Positions 12,006-33,872 of a stretch of 64,000 bases of DNA are shown piece by piece. The stretch's first letter is position 1; each line of letters begins with the position of its first letter. The notes under the pieces are model-generated. The model ran no database searches. It was not told the origin of the DNA and saw only the letters and a list, made by a program, of their open reading frames with translations. The position numbers and the translations under genes were made by a program. The DNA lies in assembly GCA_016584305.1 (NCBI GenBank), contig JACEEZ010020889.1:62001-126000 (forward strand). Direction: 5' to 3'. The stretch comes from Chionoecetes opilio (Eukaryota; Arthropoda; Malacostraca; Decapoda; Majidae).

Positions 12006-13580
12006 CAACCAATCAATCATTAGGGGCATACGCCGGGGGGCGCGTCGCCTCGCCTACCCTACGACGCCACTCCCGGTGGTCACCACGCGCGAGTTCCCAT
12101 GCAGGCTCCTTTCTCATACCAAGCAGCTCTCGACAAGAAACATCAACTTGCCCCAGCCACGAGCCTTGTGTGCGCCCCCTTGGCCTCCTCCACGCCGGAT
12201 TGTCTCTTACAGATACAACCCGATGGGAAGGATCGGTTTCAGACTAGCGTGCCACATGCCCATATAACCGAAGTTGGCGCTGACGGACTATGCAGGTAAT
12301 AGGCCTCGATTCAGTCTCACGGTGCAATCTCTGATTTGACACGTAATCATCCCAGCGATACCCCATGATTCTGCGAAGACACTTATTACCAAAGGCATTG
12401 ATTCGTCTCTTCAAGTCACTATTTAGTGTCCATGTCTCACAACCATAGAGTAAGACAGGGATCACAAGCGACTTGTAGATCCGGATCTTTGTCCTCCTGC
12501 ACAGGTACCGACAACGCCAAATACTCCCGCTGAGCGAGTCCATAACACCGTGGGCCATGCCAATCCGCCGTAAGACTTCTTGACGTAACCCGCCGTCATT
12601 ATGGACTGCGCTACCAAGGTATGTAAAACTTTCCAAGATCTCAATGTCCTCGCCACACGCATGATCAGACTGTACTGCTTCATCTAATAAGTCTCCAAAC
12701 ACCTGGAACTTGGTCTTAAGCCAGGAGACCTGAAGTCCCAAAGGCTTTGCCTCCTCGTGCAGCGCCTCGAGAGCCATCACCAGGACCTCCAGCGACTCAG
12801 CAAAGATTACTGCATCATCGGCAAAAACAAGATCAATGATCTTGGTGTTGCCGACGGATGCTCCACAATCATTTTGATCTACAACCTTGTCCAATACCCA
12901 GTCCATACAAGCGTTGAAAAGTGATGGGGCAAGGACGCACCCTTGCCTCACTCCTGTATTCACAGGAAAGAACCTGGATTCACCTGCCCCACACTTCACA
13001 GCACTCTCAGTCCCAGAATACAGACCAGTTATCAAACCAATAGTCCTTGCAGGAATCACGCGAAGTCACAGAAGATCTCAGAGTGACTCACGATGCACGG
13101 AGTCAAACGCCTTCTTGAGATCAACATAGGCTGCAAGCAACCCCTGTCGAAACTCACGTCGGCGTTCCACCAGGACACGAAGCGCTAGGATGCGGTCCGT
13201 TGTTGACTTACCAGGCGTGAACCCAGACTGCTGAGGTCTCTGATGCTTCACCAGATGACTGCAAATCAGTGTCAGCAATAGATGGGCAAGCACCTTGCCT
13301 GGTACGCTGAGCAGTGTAATACCGCGGTAATTGTTGCAGTCCTGACGGTCCCCTTTCCCTTACCAGATAGGGACGACCAGCCCCCTTTTCCAGTCAGGAG
13401 GAATGGTACCTGATTGCCACACGGCAGTCAGGACAGCATGCAACCCGCGGATCATGGCCTCACCCCCAGCTTTGAGGAGCTCCGCACTGATATTACAAAC
13501 ACCAGCTGCCTTTCCACTCCTCAACTTTGCTACAGCCTCTCTGACTTCATCAAGAGAGGGTGCGGTTTCGTCAATGGGAG
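12006..13580 (-). mobile_element. RTE-like LINE, 5'-truncated copy 2 (reverse transcriptase)
   Basis: This non-LTR retrotransposon copy lies on the reverse strand between perfect 12-bp target duplications GGTACGAGACAT (11994-12005, 13581-13592). Its 3' tail reads ATGATTGATTGG, so the 3' untranslated region is short with a simple-repeat tail, as in RTE elements. Translated blocks in order are the N-terminal RT part (DEVREAVAKLRSGKAAG), GFTPGKSTTDRILALRVL, YVDLKKAFDSVHRESL, NTGVRQGCVLAPSLFNACMD, the catalytic FADDAVIFAES, YLGSAVHND and the C-terminal LLYGCETWTLN..LRRIMGYRWDD. The frame is open from about 13059 to 12244 (271 codons) but interrupted near 13075 and 13360. The endonuclease domain is absent through 5' truncation. 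It would prime reverse transcription at nicked chromosomal DNA, but this copy cannot encode a complete protein. Confidence 0.9.
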
Positions 13581-13592
13581 GGTACGAGACAT

Positions 13593-14191
13593 GCTGAGTG
13601 CTGACCAATAATTCAATGTCATATATATAAAGAGGCTGGAATTATATATTTATAATTATTTTGTCTGTCATCAATTGTCTTAACCACCTGAAGTCCAACG
13701 GTTCATCATTAAGTGTCATACTACAATAACTTTTAAAATATATTAGTTACCGTCGTATGTCGTTTTTTCTTGTTTACAGTTGCGTACATCGATTTCTATA
13801 CTCGTGTGGTACGTGTTCATGCGTCTATTGGCTGCAGGGTTGCCATTTGGTATTTTTCATTACGTTTGTTTCTGTTATACTTATTGAATGTTTTTTTGCC
13901 AGTCAAAACGTCTAAAAATGTATTTTTAAATATTTGTCATCACTTTCTCAAATTACAAATTCCCGGAGATTTGGGTGCCAGGGCCGGAAGCATATTCACC
14001 AACTCTATGCAGATATGTGGACTCCGGGTGAAGACTGTAGGTCCTGCTTGCTTGGCTATAGCTCCGAAACTAACCGTATAATTTTCTCGAAAATACCCTC
14101 ATTGTGATTCCTACACAAAGTTACCACTAATACGGTAAGGAAACCTTTCCTAACCGTTACCTAACGTAACCTAACCTGACGTGTTCAAGAG
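13593..14191. other. Unassigned spacer
   Basis: No coding domain or terminal repeat is recognisable. The end of the stretch contains short CCTAAC-type runs (about 14147-14180). Confidence 0.5.
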
Positions 14192-14194
14192 TAA

Positions 14195-14501
14195 GGCGGG
14201 GTTCACACTACAAGTTTTTGCTGTCCGCGTCTACGTGGGCGTGGCGATCAGTGACGTCACAGTGACGTCGTCCCGCCACTCCAGCAGCTACGTAGAAAGA
14301 ATTGGGAGCTCCGAATAATGTGAGCTGCGACGCGCGTCTCAAGGTCAGTGACGTCATCACTGCTTCAGCAATGTGGTGGTCGCAGGGAGCCTGTTTTCAC
14401 ATTACACCGGCGGGAAGTGACGTCACTGTGACGTACTGTGAGTCACTGATGACAAGATGCACGTAGACTACGTCCAGCAAAAACGTGGTGTGAACCGGGC
14501 T
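14195..14501. mobile_element. Harbinger-like MITE with TGACGTCA palindromes
   Basis: A 307-bp element with inverted ends GGCGGGGTTCACACTAC and GTGGTGTGAACCGGGCT stands between TAA duplications (14192-14194, 14502-14504). TWA duplications are typical of PIF/Harbinger. It contains three perfect TGACGTCA octamers (14252, 14349, 14418) and additional TGACGT half-palindromes. The element at 46321-47165 is related. Confidence 0.8.
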
Positions 14502-14504
14502 TAA

Positions 14505-15392
14505 GCGCGATATACTGTTCCAGAAAACGGAGAATATGTGGGCCGGAATGACTTGGGTGGAGGCCGGAATGACTAGGGTTGGAGGCCAGAATGACCAAGG
14601 CCGGATTGGGTAAAGATTTACTTAATGACAGTTGCAACATTTTCAGACAAGTTCGATTTTGTTTAGTTCAATATGTGATGCTTCTTCTACTGGAGATAGT
14701 TTTTTCCTGTGCAAACCTCAAAAAAAGTGTTTTTTGCAATTCGAAAACGTTATGAAAAATTTATATGAATACACTTTATAGACGTTTTAACTGGAAAAAC
14801 AAATATATTTGTAAAAGCATAAAATTAGTTGAGACTGTCTCTTCACCTGCAACATTCGTTCCATGAGCTGTTCTAGAAAACAATAACCTTGGTCTGCCAT
14901 GATTGTGTTGTTTCCTGGTGGTGTGTTTCTTGTCATTTGTGGGCTGGGTGTCATACTGCTTGGCGTGTTGCATTCATTGGTCGTAAGACTGGCCATGTGT
15001 ATTGTGTCCTTGTACGTACTGCGCACATGTCACATGTTAAGATACGCCCGTTACCGAAATAAGACAATCATGCCAGCAGATATACAGTATATGTGTATTG
15101 TGTGTATAGAAGAAACATCAAGAAACATGATGTAGTGCCAATGTAGTAAGATGGTGAGTTGCCTATCCTCCTCCGGGTCTTTAATGTAATTCTATTTTTT
15201 GTCTTCCGTGTTTTAGTGGCACACTATTTTCCAGCGCCTCGGCCTTATTTTCATTAGCACGCAAGGTCCCTGGTGGCCGCTTGGTATTCCATGGTCTGAT
15301 ATTTTCCCCGCAGCACTCCTCCATAACTGTCTGTTTATTGTATTAATATCGCCCATTCGGGGTATGTTTTTTTATCTTAGCCTAAGTATTCA
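14505..15392. other. Unassigned spacer with a three-copy ~20-bp repeat
   Basis: GGAGGCCGGAATGACTNGGG-like units occur three times between about 14540 and 14605. Otherwise I recognise no gene or mobile element. Confidence 0.5.
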
Positions 15393-15526
15393 ACAAACAC
15401 ACACACACCCACACACAGTCACACACACACATACACACACACATGTACGTACACACACACACCACACACGCATACACACACACACACACCACAGTGACCA
15501 CACACACACACACACAACACACAACA
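15393..15526. repeat. (CA)n-rich microsatellite
   Basis: Interrupted AC repeats with CACACC variants. Confidence 0.95.
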
Positions 15527-15647
15527 CCTCAGATCATTGATCACAATATTAATGACTATGAGTAAGATCTATAACTTATGGTGAGGCTCCGTGGGACGTG
15601 TGGAGGAAGGTTCATGTGGGGCGCTACGCCCAGACAATTAGCATGCC

Positions 15648-15650
15648 ACT

Positions 15651-15725
<75 letters not shown>
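15648..15725. repeat. (AT)n microsatellite
   Basis: About 78 bp of pure AT immediately upstream of a SINE. Confidence 0.97.
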
Positions 15726-15728
<3 letters not shown>

Positions 15729-15748
15729 GCACGTACCCAAAAAATGTC

Positions 15749-15995
15749 GCCTCCGTGGTGCAGTGGCTAGCGTGCCTGGCTACGAATCTGCGGCCCCTGG
15801 TTCGATCCCGGGCCAGGGCAAGTCGGTGACCAGCCTAACCAGCTGTTCTTCCTTCCTTTCGGGGTTGATAAATGGGTACCTGGGGTAACCTGGGGAAGGT
15901 AACTGTGGTAACCCATTATGGCCAGCTCGGGACACATTTTAAAGGGACGACAATTCGCGCGCATAGGCTGCCTGCTGAGTGGAAACTGACACACA
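15749..15995 (+). repeat. tRNA-derived SINE (family 1, sense copy)
   Basis: The head carries RNA polymerase III internal promoter boxes: A-box-like GTGGTGCAGTGGCTAGCG and B box GGTTCGATCCC (15799-15809). The body follows (CTTCCTTTCGGGGTTGATAA, CCTGGGGAAGGTAACTGTGG, TTAAAGGGACGAC). The head is followed by ~170 bp of non-tRNA body, which makes it a SINE and not a tRNA gene. Antisense relatives are at 50190-50394 and 48610-48725. Confidence 0.9.
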
Positions 15996-16095
15996 AACCC
16001 TTATTATTTCACATCCACTCACACGAGCGAGTTGACAATTAGTTTATTTTATAGGTCTAGGTTGGATCTTTGACGCATAAACGTTTGACGCAATT

Positions 16096-17163
16096 AGAGA
16101 GAACTGCAACTCCGAAATGCCAGTGGTCGCTGGCAGTTTTAACTCACAATTTGGTGAAAAGTTGGTCAACTTGAAAGAAAAATATGGGCTTATTCCACTG
16201 CACTTAAAACACAAAAGTATAATTTTAAGAACGATTTTCTTCTATATGTATATTGTATAGAAACCTGAGTCTGTAAAACATGCATTTAACCAAATAACCA
16301 AGTAAGATAAGAGATTTTCATCCTATCTAGACACTTTGCAAGTACCAACTACAAAGTTATTGACTATACAAAGCGCCGCCACGTCAGCACGAACTAGGCG
16401 GACTCGAACCGCTGACCGAATGCACAGGGACGCTGCACATTGGGAACTCACGTCTCTACCAACCTTGCCACTCTGACGGGCAAATAACCAAGTAGGTTAT
16501 AGTTGAGGAGGCGAGGTAAATGTTACTCTATGATATTATATAGTCAATAACGTATGTTTAGAAGTTATCTATACCTAGGCAGTCATATTTTCCTGTTATT
16601 ATTGTGTATCAATCAGATAGAAAGCCTGGAAGTGCAATGAGTCGACGCGTGAAGTGGCAATGTTTTGATTCAATCTCCCCGCCACAATCTTCCCGCCCAC
16701 CACTCCCCGCCGCGGCGTGTCGCCTCCACAATTATAACCTACATTGTCGCAGCAACAAGCCGATTTCGGCATTCTTTATTCTTCGTTTTTCCAAGGCATT
16801 GCTTATTGTATTTTGACAAGCGTTTGCCAGACGCAGCAGTACTGTCTTAGAAAACAGTGTGAACATCACCCAAATTTTACATGCCACAATATACATGTTA
16901 AAAATATATTAAGCTTTGCTACTCGAGGCGAGTAATTTGCATTAAATTGCTATTATAGAACGTTCCATCGTAATGAATGTCATCCATATAATTAGTAGAA
17001 CAACAGAAGAACTATATTTTTTGGTATTCAGATGCGGTGCATCAATGTTTCTCGCGAAATTAATTTATGAAAAATATTAGTCGCGGAGCCAAAACACAGT
17101 AGACCAACCTTTGAGTTAAAACTGCCAGCGACCACTGGCATTTCTCGAGTTTCAGTTCTCTCT
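16096..17163. mobile_element. TIR element nested in the piggyBac-like relic
   Basis: Inverted ends of about 45 bp, AGAGAGAACTG.AACTC..GAAATGCCAGTGG.CGCTGGCAG, face outward, with AATT on both sides (16092-16095, 17164-17167). The piggyBac-like sequence at 48406 shows the uninterrupted site. No transposase is visible; superfamily unassigned. Confidence 0.75.
16305..16480 (-). repeat. tRNA-derived SINE (family 2) nested in the TIR element
   Basis: Antisense SINE of 176 bp between perfect 14-bp duplications CAAATAACCAAGTA (16291-16304, 16481-16494). On its own strand it has a tRNA-like head with a B-box region read as AGCGGTTCGAGTCCGCC and a body ending in a GATAA-type tail. The other copy is at 23210-23382. 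Confidence 0.92.
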
Positions 17164-17288
17164 AATTCTGATAAATACTTTATTTTTGGCGAATTTTTAA
17201 CTGTCTTTTGACGCAATTCGCGTCAAAAGCTCAGATTGCAGACGGGTCCGTTTTGACGCGATCGCATCACCGTGCGTGAAAGGGTTAA

Positions 17289-17834
17289 TCAAGGAAAAGG
17301 GCACGCCACTATACCTGCAGTCTGCCACAGAGCCATGCGTATTGCGTAGTGCTGTCTGGCATCGCTACCCGGCCCGGCGGTTCGAGATGCCGCGCTCACC
17401 ACTCTTGGCCCATCACCACAAGCGCCTGGGTTTGTTATATGGCCTAATTTCGTTTGTATACTTGCCCTGTTCAGTTCTTGAGTCAGAAAACATCATATAT
17501 ACTCAATTTACGAGTATTTTTATGTACGTGGCTTCCTTAACACCACCTTATAGGCAGTTGCCTTGTTTTAGTGTGTTAACGTCAACTCTGACGTCATCAA
17601 TCTCCCCTGCGAATACCAAAACAGCTGAAGACAGTTGTTAAGTTGTTAAACATGAACGTTAGCGTCTCTGAATGTGCTCCCATATGTGTATGGGCCACTA
17701 AAGAGGCATGCACAGTAGTTTATATTATGTACATGTCTTTAGTGGCACATACAAGTTTGTAGTGGTGCTAATATTCGCCAATAAAATTCGCCTGGCGACA
17801 TTAGTGCAGTAGCGGTTATAGTTTTTATTGACGG
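17289..17834 (+). repeat. GTCGCC-MITE family, copy 2
   Basis: Parallel to 1690-2165: CTGTCTGGCATCGCTA, CACCACAAGCGCCTGGGTTTG, CTCTGACGTCATCAATCTCC, and the right end GGCGACATTAGTGCAGTAGCGG..GACGGTAG. A stretch with TCTTTAGTGGCACATACAAG.TTGTAGTG before the right end matches the element interior at 43400-43430. Confidence 0.65.
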
Positions 17835-17835
17835 T

Positions 17836-18180
17836 AGTTGTTATCACCAAGGGATTGATGACTGATTGAATTTGGAGTTGTTCAGGAGATCACCGCAGAG
17901 CAGAGGTTAGTCAAGTTCGTGCAAATATAGTATTATCATTTTGTTATGTCCTATAAAACATTAATCACACTACAAAATAAAATTAAATAAATGTTAAGAC
18001 AATAGAAGAAATAGATATAATATAATGAAGAATGAAATAGATTACAGTAGATACTCAATAGAATAAAATAAATATTTATTCAGCCGCAGCCTATTTGTGT
18101 GATGATAACGAAGCCTTTTTTTGTTTATTGTTGTTGTTGTTTATGACTTGGATTGACATAGAATGGACTCAGTTGTCAGG
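17836..18180. other. Unassigned A/T-rich spacer
   Basis: I recognise nothing in this stretch. Confidence 0.5.
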
Positions 18181-18185
18181 TGTTT

Positions 18186-18350
18186 AGTGCGGAGTCAATA
18201 GGGAGTTTCAAAATGAGGCTAGACAATTTCATGGATGGGGATGAAAGATGGATGTAGGTAATAATTAAGTAACAGGAACTACCACGTGTAGGTCTCGCGG
18301 CCTCTTGTAGCTTCCTTATTTTCTTATGCTCTCTCTCTCTCTCTCTTATG
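18186..18350 (+). repeat. Possible LINE 3'-end fragment
   Basis: The frame SFKMRLDNFMDGDERWM-stop (about 18190-18240) resembles the last residues of non-LTR ORF2 proteins (SFK..LD.F), and is followed by a short non-coding stretch ending in (CT)n. No reverse transcriptase is preserved. Confidence 0.4.
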
Positions 18351-18765
18351 TTCTAATTCGAGGTATCACTGTCTGCAGTTCACCTCACTTCTCGCCAGGT
18401 GGCCATAGTGTCGTCTCAAAAATATGTGGACAACTTTAAATCTCTCAATACATGAACATTTTTCTCTATACATTTAACCAGTGCATTTTTCTCTTTCTTT
18501 TTATGTATGTTGGGTAATATATATGTAATCTTTTAATTAAATGATCAGCAGTACAATACCTACGCAGTACGCTGCTCGTTACCATGACAACCACACCGCA
18601 TGTTTTCCTCTTAAAATTAGGTTGCCAAGTTGTGTCATTATTGTCGACATACTTCCCTCCATTCTCTCTCTCTCTCTCTCTCTCTCTTATAGCTACTGGT
18701 ACTGTTCAGGACTTAAAATCTTAAATGAAATTAAATGATAATTTAACTTAAAATCTTAATCTGGT

Positions 18766-18867
<102 letters not shown>

Positions 18868-19013
18868 AATATGTGAAAGGTAAGAAGGAAGGAAGGGAGG
18901 AGAGAAGGAGGGAGGAAGGAAGGGAGGGAAGGGGAGATGGAGGTAACACGACTCTCTTCCTCCTCCTACATACGATTTATTGTAATATAATAAATACTAC
19001 TATTACTACTATC

Positions 19014-19015
<2 letters not shown>

Positions 19016-19097
<82 letters not shown>
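19016..19097. repeat. (GA)n microsatellite
   Basis: Pure GA repeat of about 80 bp. Confidence 0.97.
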
Positions 19098-19098
<1 letters not shown>

Positions 19099-20424
19099 GG
19101 TTCAGTTAACACAAACACAAGTCATCGTACTTCTAATGTTTATAGCCAGCCGGCCCAGCCCTGACGTGCGACTTTCGTGCGCCTGGCAGCGTGAAAGGCT
19201 GCGGCATATGGTTGCCACTTAAGCCGCAACCTTCATAATGTATGCCATTATTTCAATAGTTCCAAACAATGACATGTGTTTTCCTTTCAGAAGTTGGCTC
19301 AATATAGTCCCTAGATGCATTTCATTGGCATGTCTGTAAGAACTGACTGTTTTAACATTGTAACAGGCCTCACTATTGGTATTTGTTAAATGTCCTTATA
19401 ATTTTTTTAGTTTTCACACAACGATGAAATTCGTTTATTAATATTAGAGTATGCATACTATAATATACATTGGATACTAAAAACTTCATTGAAGTACAGC
19501 ATCAGCTGATAAACAAATCAATAAAAATGCCTAACTGATTACTTTAAAGGACCTTGTCCTCATTTCTGAGAGACGACACTATGGACATCTGGCGAGAAGT
19601 GAGGTGAACTGCAAACAGTGATACCTCGAATTGACTCATACTGGCGTTGTTTTCCGTCCGCCTCAGTGTGTGCATATCGTTCCCTGCGTCTCTGTGCAGA
19701 ACTGTTATGTGTGTGTGTTCCTACATCATAACACGACGCGGTTGTGGACGTTGTCATGGAAAGAATAAAACCGTTCCACAAGATGCGTACAATTTATAAT
19801 GCGTCATATAAATGCTACGTTACGTAACCAATGTCCATGTATTGTATTAAACTGAAATTTTACCGTTGTAGTTAAAGACTTAAAGAAATTGTTGCCAGGA
19901 ATAGGTAGGTAATACTCTAGATGACTGAGCTCGATCTGCCATCTGGTGGCCGTCTGGGAACTTCCCGGCAACTCAGAATGTCGGGTCTCGGGGTGTCGGG
20001 CTTGACTTATTTTCCATTATTCCCTACCAAACCAGCTACAATTAAATGTTGTCATAGGGCTATATGCAAGAATTCTCGTCAAATCCCGGCAGGTGGAGAT
20101 TCCCCACAGTCGTATTTCCACCGGTGGGATCTTCAAGAAATGCCCGACCGGTGGAGATTGGGCAGGCGTACCAACACAAGCGAGTCCAAGACGGCATCAG
20201 TATTTTGACTGTTTTATAGATATTTAATACATTTTACTAGTGTAATTTATCATTTCTGCCATTAAAATAATAGCTTAGTTAGTGTGCTCCACATGTCTGA
20301 GGCGTTGGTGTAGATAAAATGGGCCCGCGTGATACGTGCGAGTACATTTAAACGGCCCGCCACCACTGCTCCACACAATGGCCGACCTCCCACCTCCAGC
20401 GCCGCCCTGCTTCCTGACAAGTTC

Positions 20425-20450
20425 ACACACCTATATAAGGCCTCCTGGAC
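20425..20450 (+). promoter_or_regulatory. TATA-box-like sequence inside the foldback element
   Basis: CACCTATATAAGGCC is conserved in the second copy (CACCCATATAAGGCC, about 55635) with well conserved flanks on both sides. Conservation in two copies makes a transposon promoter plausible, but there is no transcript evidence. Confidence 0.35.
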
Positions 20451-20698
20451 CTGATTTTACCTTAATTATGACACGTGTGCATTCACAAGGTATGCATGTT
20501 ACTCTCGGTTGTGTTGAAAACTCACCTGTAATGGTCTGGGAAGAAATAGAATGGAATAAGTGGAGAGCGGGATGGAGGTGGGATGTGCAAGCCACTGCAT
20601 GGTAAAGGCAGTCAGCTGACTCAAATCTCCACTCGTCGCGTTTTCCTTGCTTACCGTCCCGCGATGCAACGGGTCGACAAAATTTCTTGCATATGGGC

Positions 20699-21059
20699 CA
20701 TGGTCAACATAGGCTTATGCAAAATGAAAATATACGAGTTTTACATTATTCATGGCGTTATAACGAGGATTGTTGGCAAAATAGAAGCATTCGATCACAG
20801 GTGTCCTACAACATTCTACTAAATACTGTAAAGGAATGCTTCAAGGCGGGTGTATGGGTTAATATTACCTCCATGTATGCAAAGAGAAGGTAATATTAAC
20901 CCATACACCCGCCTTGAAGCATTCCTCTACTGTATTTAGTAGAATGTTGTAGGACACCTGTGATCGAATGCTTCTATTTTGCAAATAATCATCATTATAA
21001 CGCCATGAATAATGTAAAACTCGTATATTTTCATTTTGCATAAGCCTATGTTGACCATG
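20699..21059. repeat. Near-perfect 172-bp hairpin
   Basis: Arms 20699-20870 and 20888-21059 are reverse complements (CATGGTCAACATAGGC..GGTTAATATTACCT) with very few mismatches around a 17-nt loop. It lies inside the foldback element and occupies the place where the related copy continues into a Cys-rich coding region. Confidence 0.92.
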
Positions 21060-21201
21060 ACAACACTTAATTGTAGCTGGTTTGGTAGGGAATAATGGAA
21101 AATAAGTCTAGCCCGACACCCCGAGACCCGACATTCTGAGCGGCCGGGAAGTTCCCAGACGGCCACCAGATGGCAGATCGAGCTCAATCATCTAGAGTAT
21201 T

Positions 21202-21607
21202 GCCGTAGACTTTATAAGTTATTATTTTTTTTATGTATTTTAGGCCTAATATCATCCCATAGAAGGTTTCCCAGATATATTTCACATCATCCACATAACA
21301 TACTATCAGTACAAAACTAGTTTACACTTTCCCCGCCCAAAACCCCGCGTTCCCGAAGGGTCCTCAGGATTGTTATGGAGGGGGGTATAACAGCAAAATG
21401 AGGCATTTCCGACGATTTTTAATGTGACTATCATTCTTAACACATCAAAATACATGTATACAAAATTTCAATCCGTATAGAAAAATTCCGCAGAATTCCG
21501 CGAATACGGATTCGAATATCAGGTCTACCTCTAGTTCTTTCTATGCATTTTTCTTAGGAGACCAGTGTCACCCAGTAAGAGGAAATTAGGGCATCTCCCA
21601 TTGCTTA
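21202..21607. other. Unassigned spacer
   Basis: I recognise no gene or terminal repeat. Confidence 0.45.
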
Positions 21608-21609
21608 TA

Positions 21610-22043
21610 TAGTAAACTCTCGATAAATCGAACCTCGTTAAACCAATTTTCGGATAAACCAAACGCAGTGTTGCCTTCGAACAAGCCTCTGATAAACCAA
21701 ACTCTAATTCGGCATATGTGGCGATTGGTGAGCCGACCGAACATGTTGGCCGGCCCGTGTGTCTCAGTTTACACTCAGCTCTCATTGTGTGTGGACTACT
21801 CACTCGTGTGCTCTCTCGTCTTCACTTCCTGGCACAATAAAAATACCTTGTACAAAATTATATTTTACTCTACAGTACTGTACATACAGTACTTTGTTTG
21901 AACACGTATGACCGAACGACGACCTAAACGCTGTTCGATTTATGAGGCGGACAAACGGTCATCCTATAAAGTTATATACCGAACTATCGGATATCGCGAT
22001 CGACCCTTCCCCCCAACTGGTTCAGTTTATCGACGGTTTACTG
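21610..22043. mobile_element. pogo/Tigger-like MITE
   Basis: Inverted ends TAGTAAACTCTCGATAAATCGAACC (reading in from 21610, shown here only as its first bases TAGTAAACTCTCGATAAA) and, on the right, GTTTATCGACGGTTTACTG face outward, with TA at 21608-21609 and 22044-22045. CAGT..CTCGATAA ends with TA duplications are characteristic of pogo/Tigger elements. No transposase frame is present. Confidence 0.75.
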
Positions 22044-22045
22044 TA

Positions 22046-22890
22046 TGCCTATACATCATTAACATCATTTAACGCAACTTCACTTAATTAAACTTCTATG
22101 TTACGCCTAAAAAAAAAACCTTAAAGTATGAAACACTCATAGTTACGCACAAAATTGCTCTAAAATTCTAAGAAATCAATCGGAACATAAGATTCGTTTC
22201 CCACATTTTTAGCATTACAAGATTTTCAAGGAACGTAGCTCGTGCGTTAAACGAAAAATAGGCTCCTCAGCGTTCAAGGATACGGGTCTGTATCTTTAGC
22301 CTCTCCAACTAAACTTTGAAGCCTGTAATGTTGAAATGTCTCTTTTCATAATTATGTACATGAAGGGTTTTCTGAAAGTCTAGAAGTAAGAAAAATACTA
22401 ATAAGAAGGGATGAGGACTCTAGACCATGTTTCCTTGCCAGAATATTATACTGTAGGGAAAATGTTGTCAGCTCGGATATTCATGAGACCAAAACGTACA
22501 GCCACTATTTTTTATCCTCCTTATAATTTATTAATTAATTATATAAATTATCTGTATTATTATCATTAGCAAACTTTAGCATGTATTGCGTTAGGTGTAA
22601 AATGCATACAGACTTCCTTTGTGGTGTATTGTAATGTTACTGTATGAAGGCAGAGTGACACTGACCTCTGGCGACCCAGCTGTCTATCTCGCAGACTATC
22701 TTGCCTCGGCACCAGTCCATACCTCATGACATGACCAACTACATGCTAAATCTTAATAATTATTTCTGTGGTGGATCAGTACTCCAGCACTCTTCATTTT
22801 CTCATTTTTCATTTTTCATCATAATTTTCCATTATTTCCTCCATGGACTATTTTTCAGGCTACTGCCAGGCGGCTGTAGCTATTAATTTG
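22046..22890. other. Unassigned sequence upstream of the SAM gene
   Basis: No coding domain is seen. A 5' leader exon for the SAM gene would be expected here because its first coding exon starts after a splice acceptor, but I cannot place it. I searched for a CACTG terminus like the one at 40258 and did not find one. Confidence 0.4.
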
Positions 22891-22892
22891 CT

Positions 22893-22894
22893 AC

Positions 22895-22971
<77 letters not shown>
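22893..22971. repeat. (AT)n microsatellite
   Basis: About 78 bp of AT directly upstream of the SAM exon. Confidence 0.97.
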
Positions 22972-22976
<5 letters not shown>

Positions 22977-22993
22977 ACTGTATTACAGAAGCA

Positions 22994-33459
<10,466 letters not shown>

Positions 33460-33608
33460 CCATGCAAGAAAAGGCAGAAACCCAAGGTATGAATTATGAT
33501 TTTTATCTTTTAAGTTTTGTAATTTTTCATAATTATGACATCGGTTGCTTACGTAATTTATGATGATGATGATATTCCTTTTGTTGTATTGTTAATTAGC
33601 AGTTGAAA

Positions 33609-33800
33609 TGTTAGGCTCGATTGTTTCGAGCATAGCTTCAGACGAGCTCACCTCCTAGGGTTCGGGAGCCCACCCGGACAGAGTTAGTCCGGCTGGCATG
33701 CTGTCTGTATCTGCCTTCACAAGTAAAGACGTTGCCACACTAAAGTGTTTCCTGTGTCCTAGCCAGTCAGGAAGAATAACACATGGCGCTGCGGACAGGA
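33609..33800 (+). repeat. Possible Gypsy 5' LTR and primer-binding site
   Basis: A TG..CA interval (33609-33783) is followed by TGGCGCTGCGGACAGG, which has the TGG start expected for a tRNA primer-binding site, ~90 bp before gag. I find no matching repeat downstream of the integrase, so the LTR is unproven. Confidence 0.25.
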
Positions 33801-33872
33801 TCTCTTCGTCGTCTTCCTTCACCCTGACTGGTGTTCGCGGGATAGCCGTTCTGTGGCGACGACAATACCAAC

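Larger units (their letters stand above)
16026..17284 (-). mobile_element. piggyBac-like relic interrupted by another TIR element
   Basis: The right end GTGCGTGAAAGGG abuts TTAA (17285-17288). Read on the reverse strand it parallels the left part of the piggyBac-like element at 48406: CACGCAC, CGTCAAAACGGA, AATTCGCC.(A)AATAAAGTATTTATCAGAA. The similarity stops at 17164, resumes at 16095 and runs to about 16026, the gap being filled by the element at 16096-17163. Its other end with TTAA is not found. Confidence 0.65.
19911..21201 (+). mobile_element. Foldback element related to the Academ-like relic at 53418-56098
   Basis: The ends AATACTCTAG..CTAGAGTATT open ~145-bp inverted arms (ATCTGCCATCTGGTGGCCGT.., GTCGGGTCTCGGGGTGTCGG, AATGGAAAATAAG). 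The part 20050-20700 closely matches 55227-55912 (TCCCGGCAGGTGGAGATTC, TATAAGGCCTCCTGGACCTG, GGTCTGGGAA.AAATAGAATGG). Because 53418-56098 encodes Academ-like protein blocks, I take this as a non-autonomous derivative of the same family. It contains a TATA-like CCTATATAAGG at about 20431. No intact coding remains. Confidence 0.7.

Noticed and set aside
14787..15135. Overlapping 65-80-codon frames on both strands
   Set aside because: Mutually overlapping, no domain, no flanking gene structure.
15749..15825. tRNA gene
   Set aside because: Pol III boxes are present, but the cloverleaf is imperfect and a conserved non-tRNA body follows; it is a SINE head. The same holds for 16305, 23210, 46060, 50190 and 53924.
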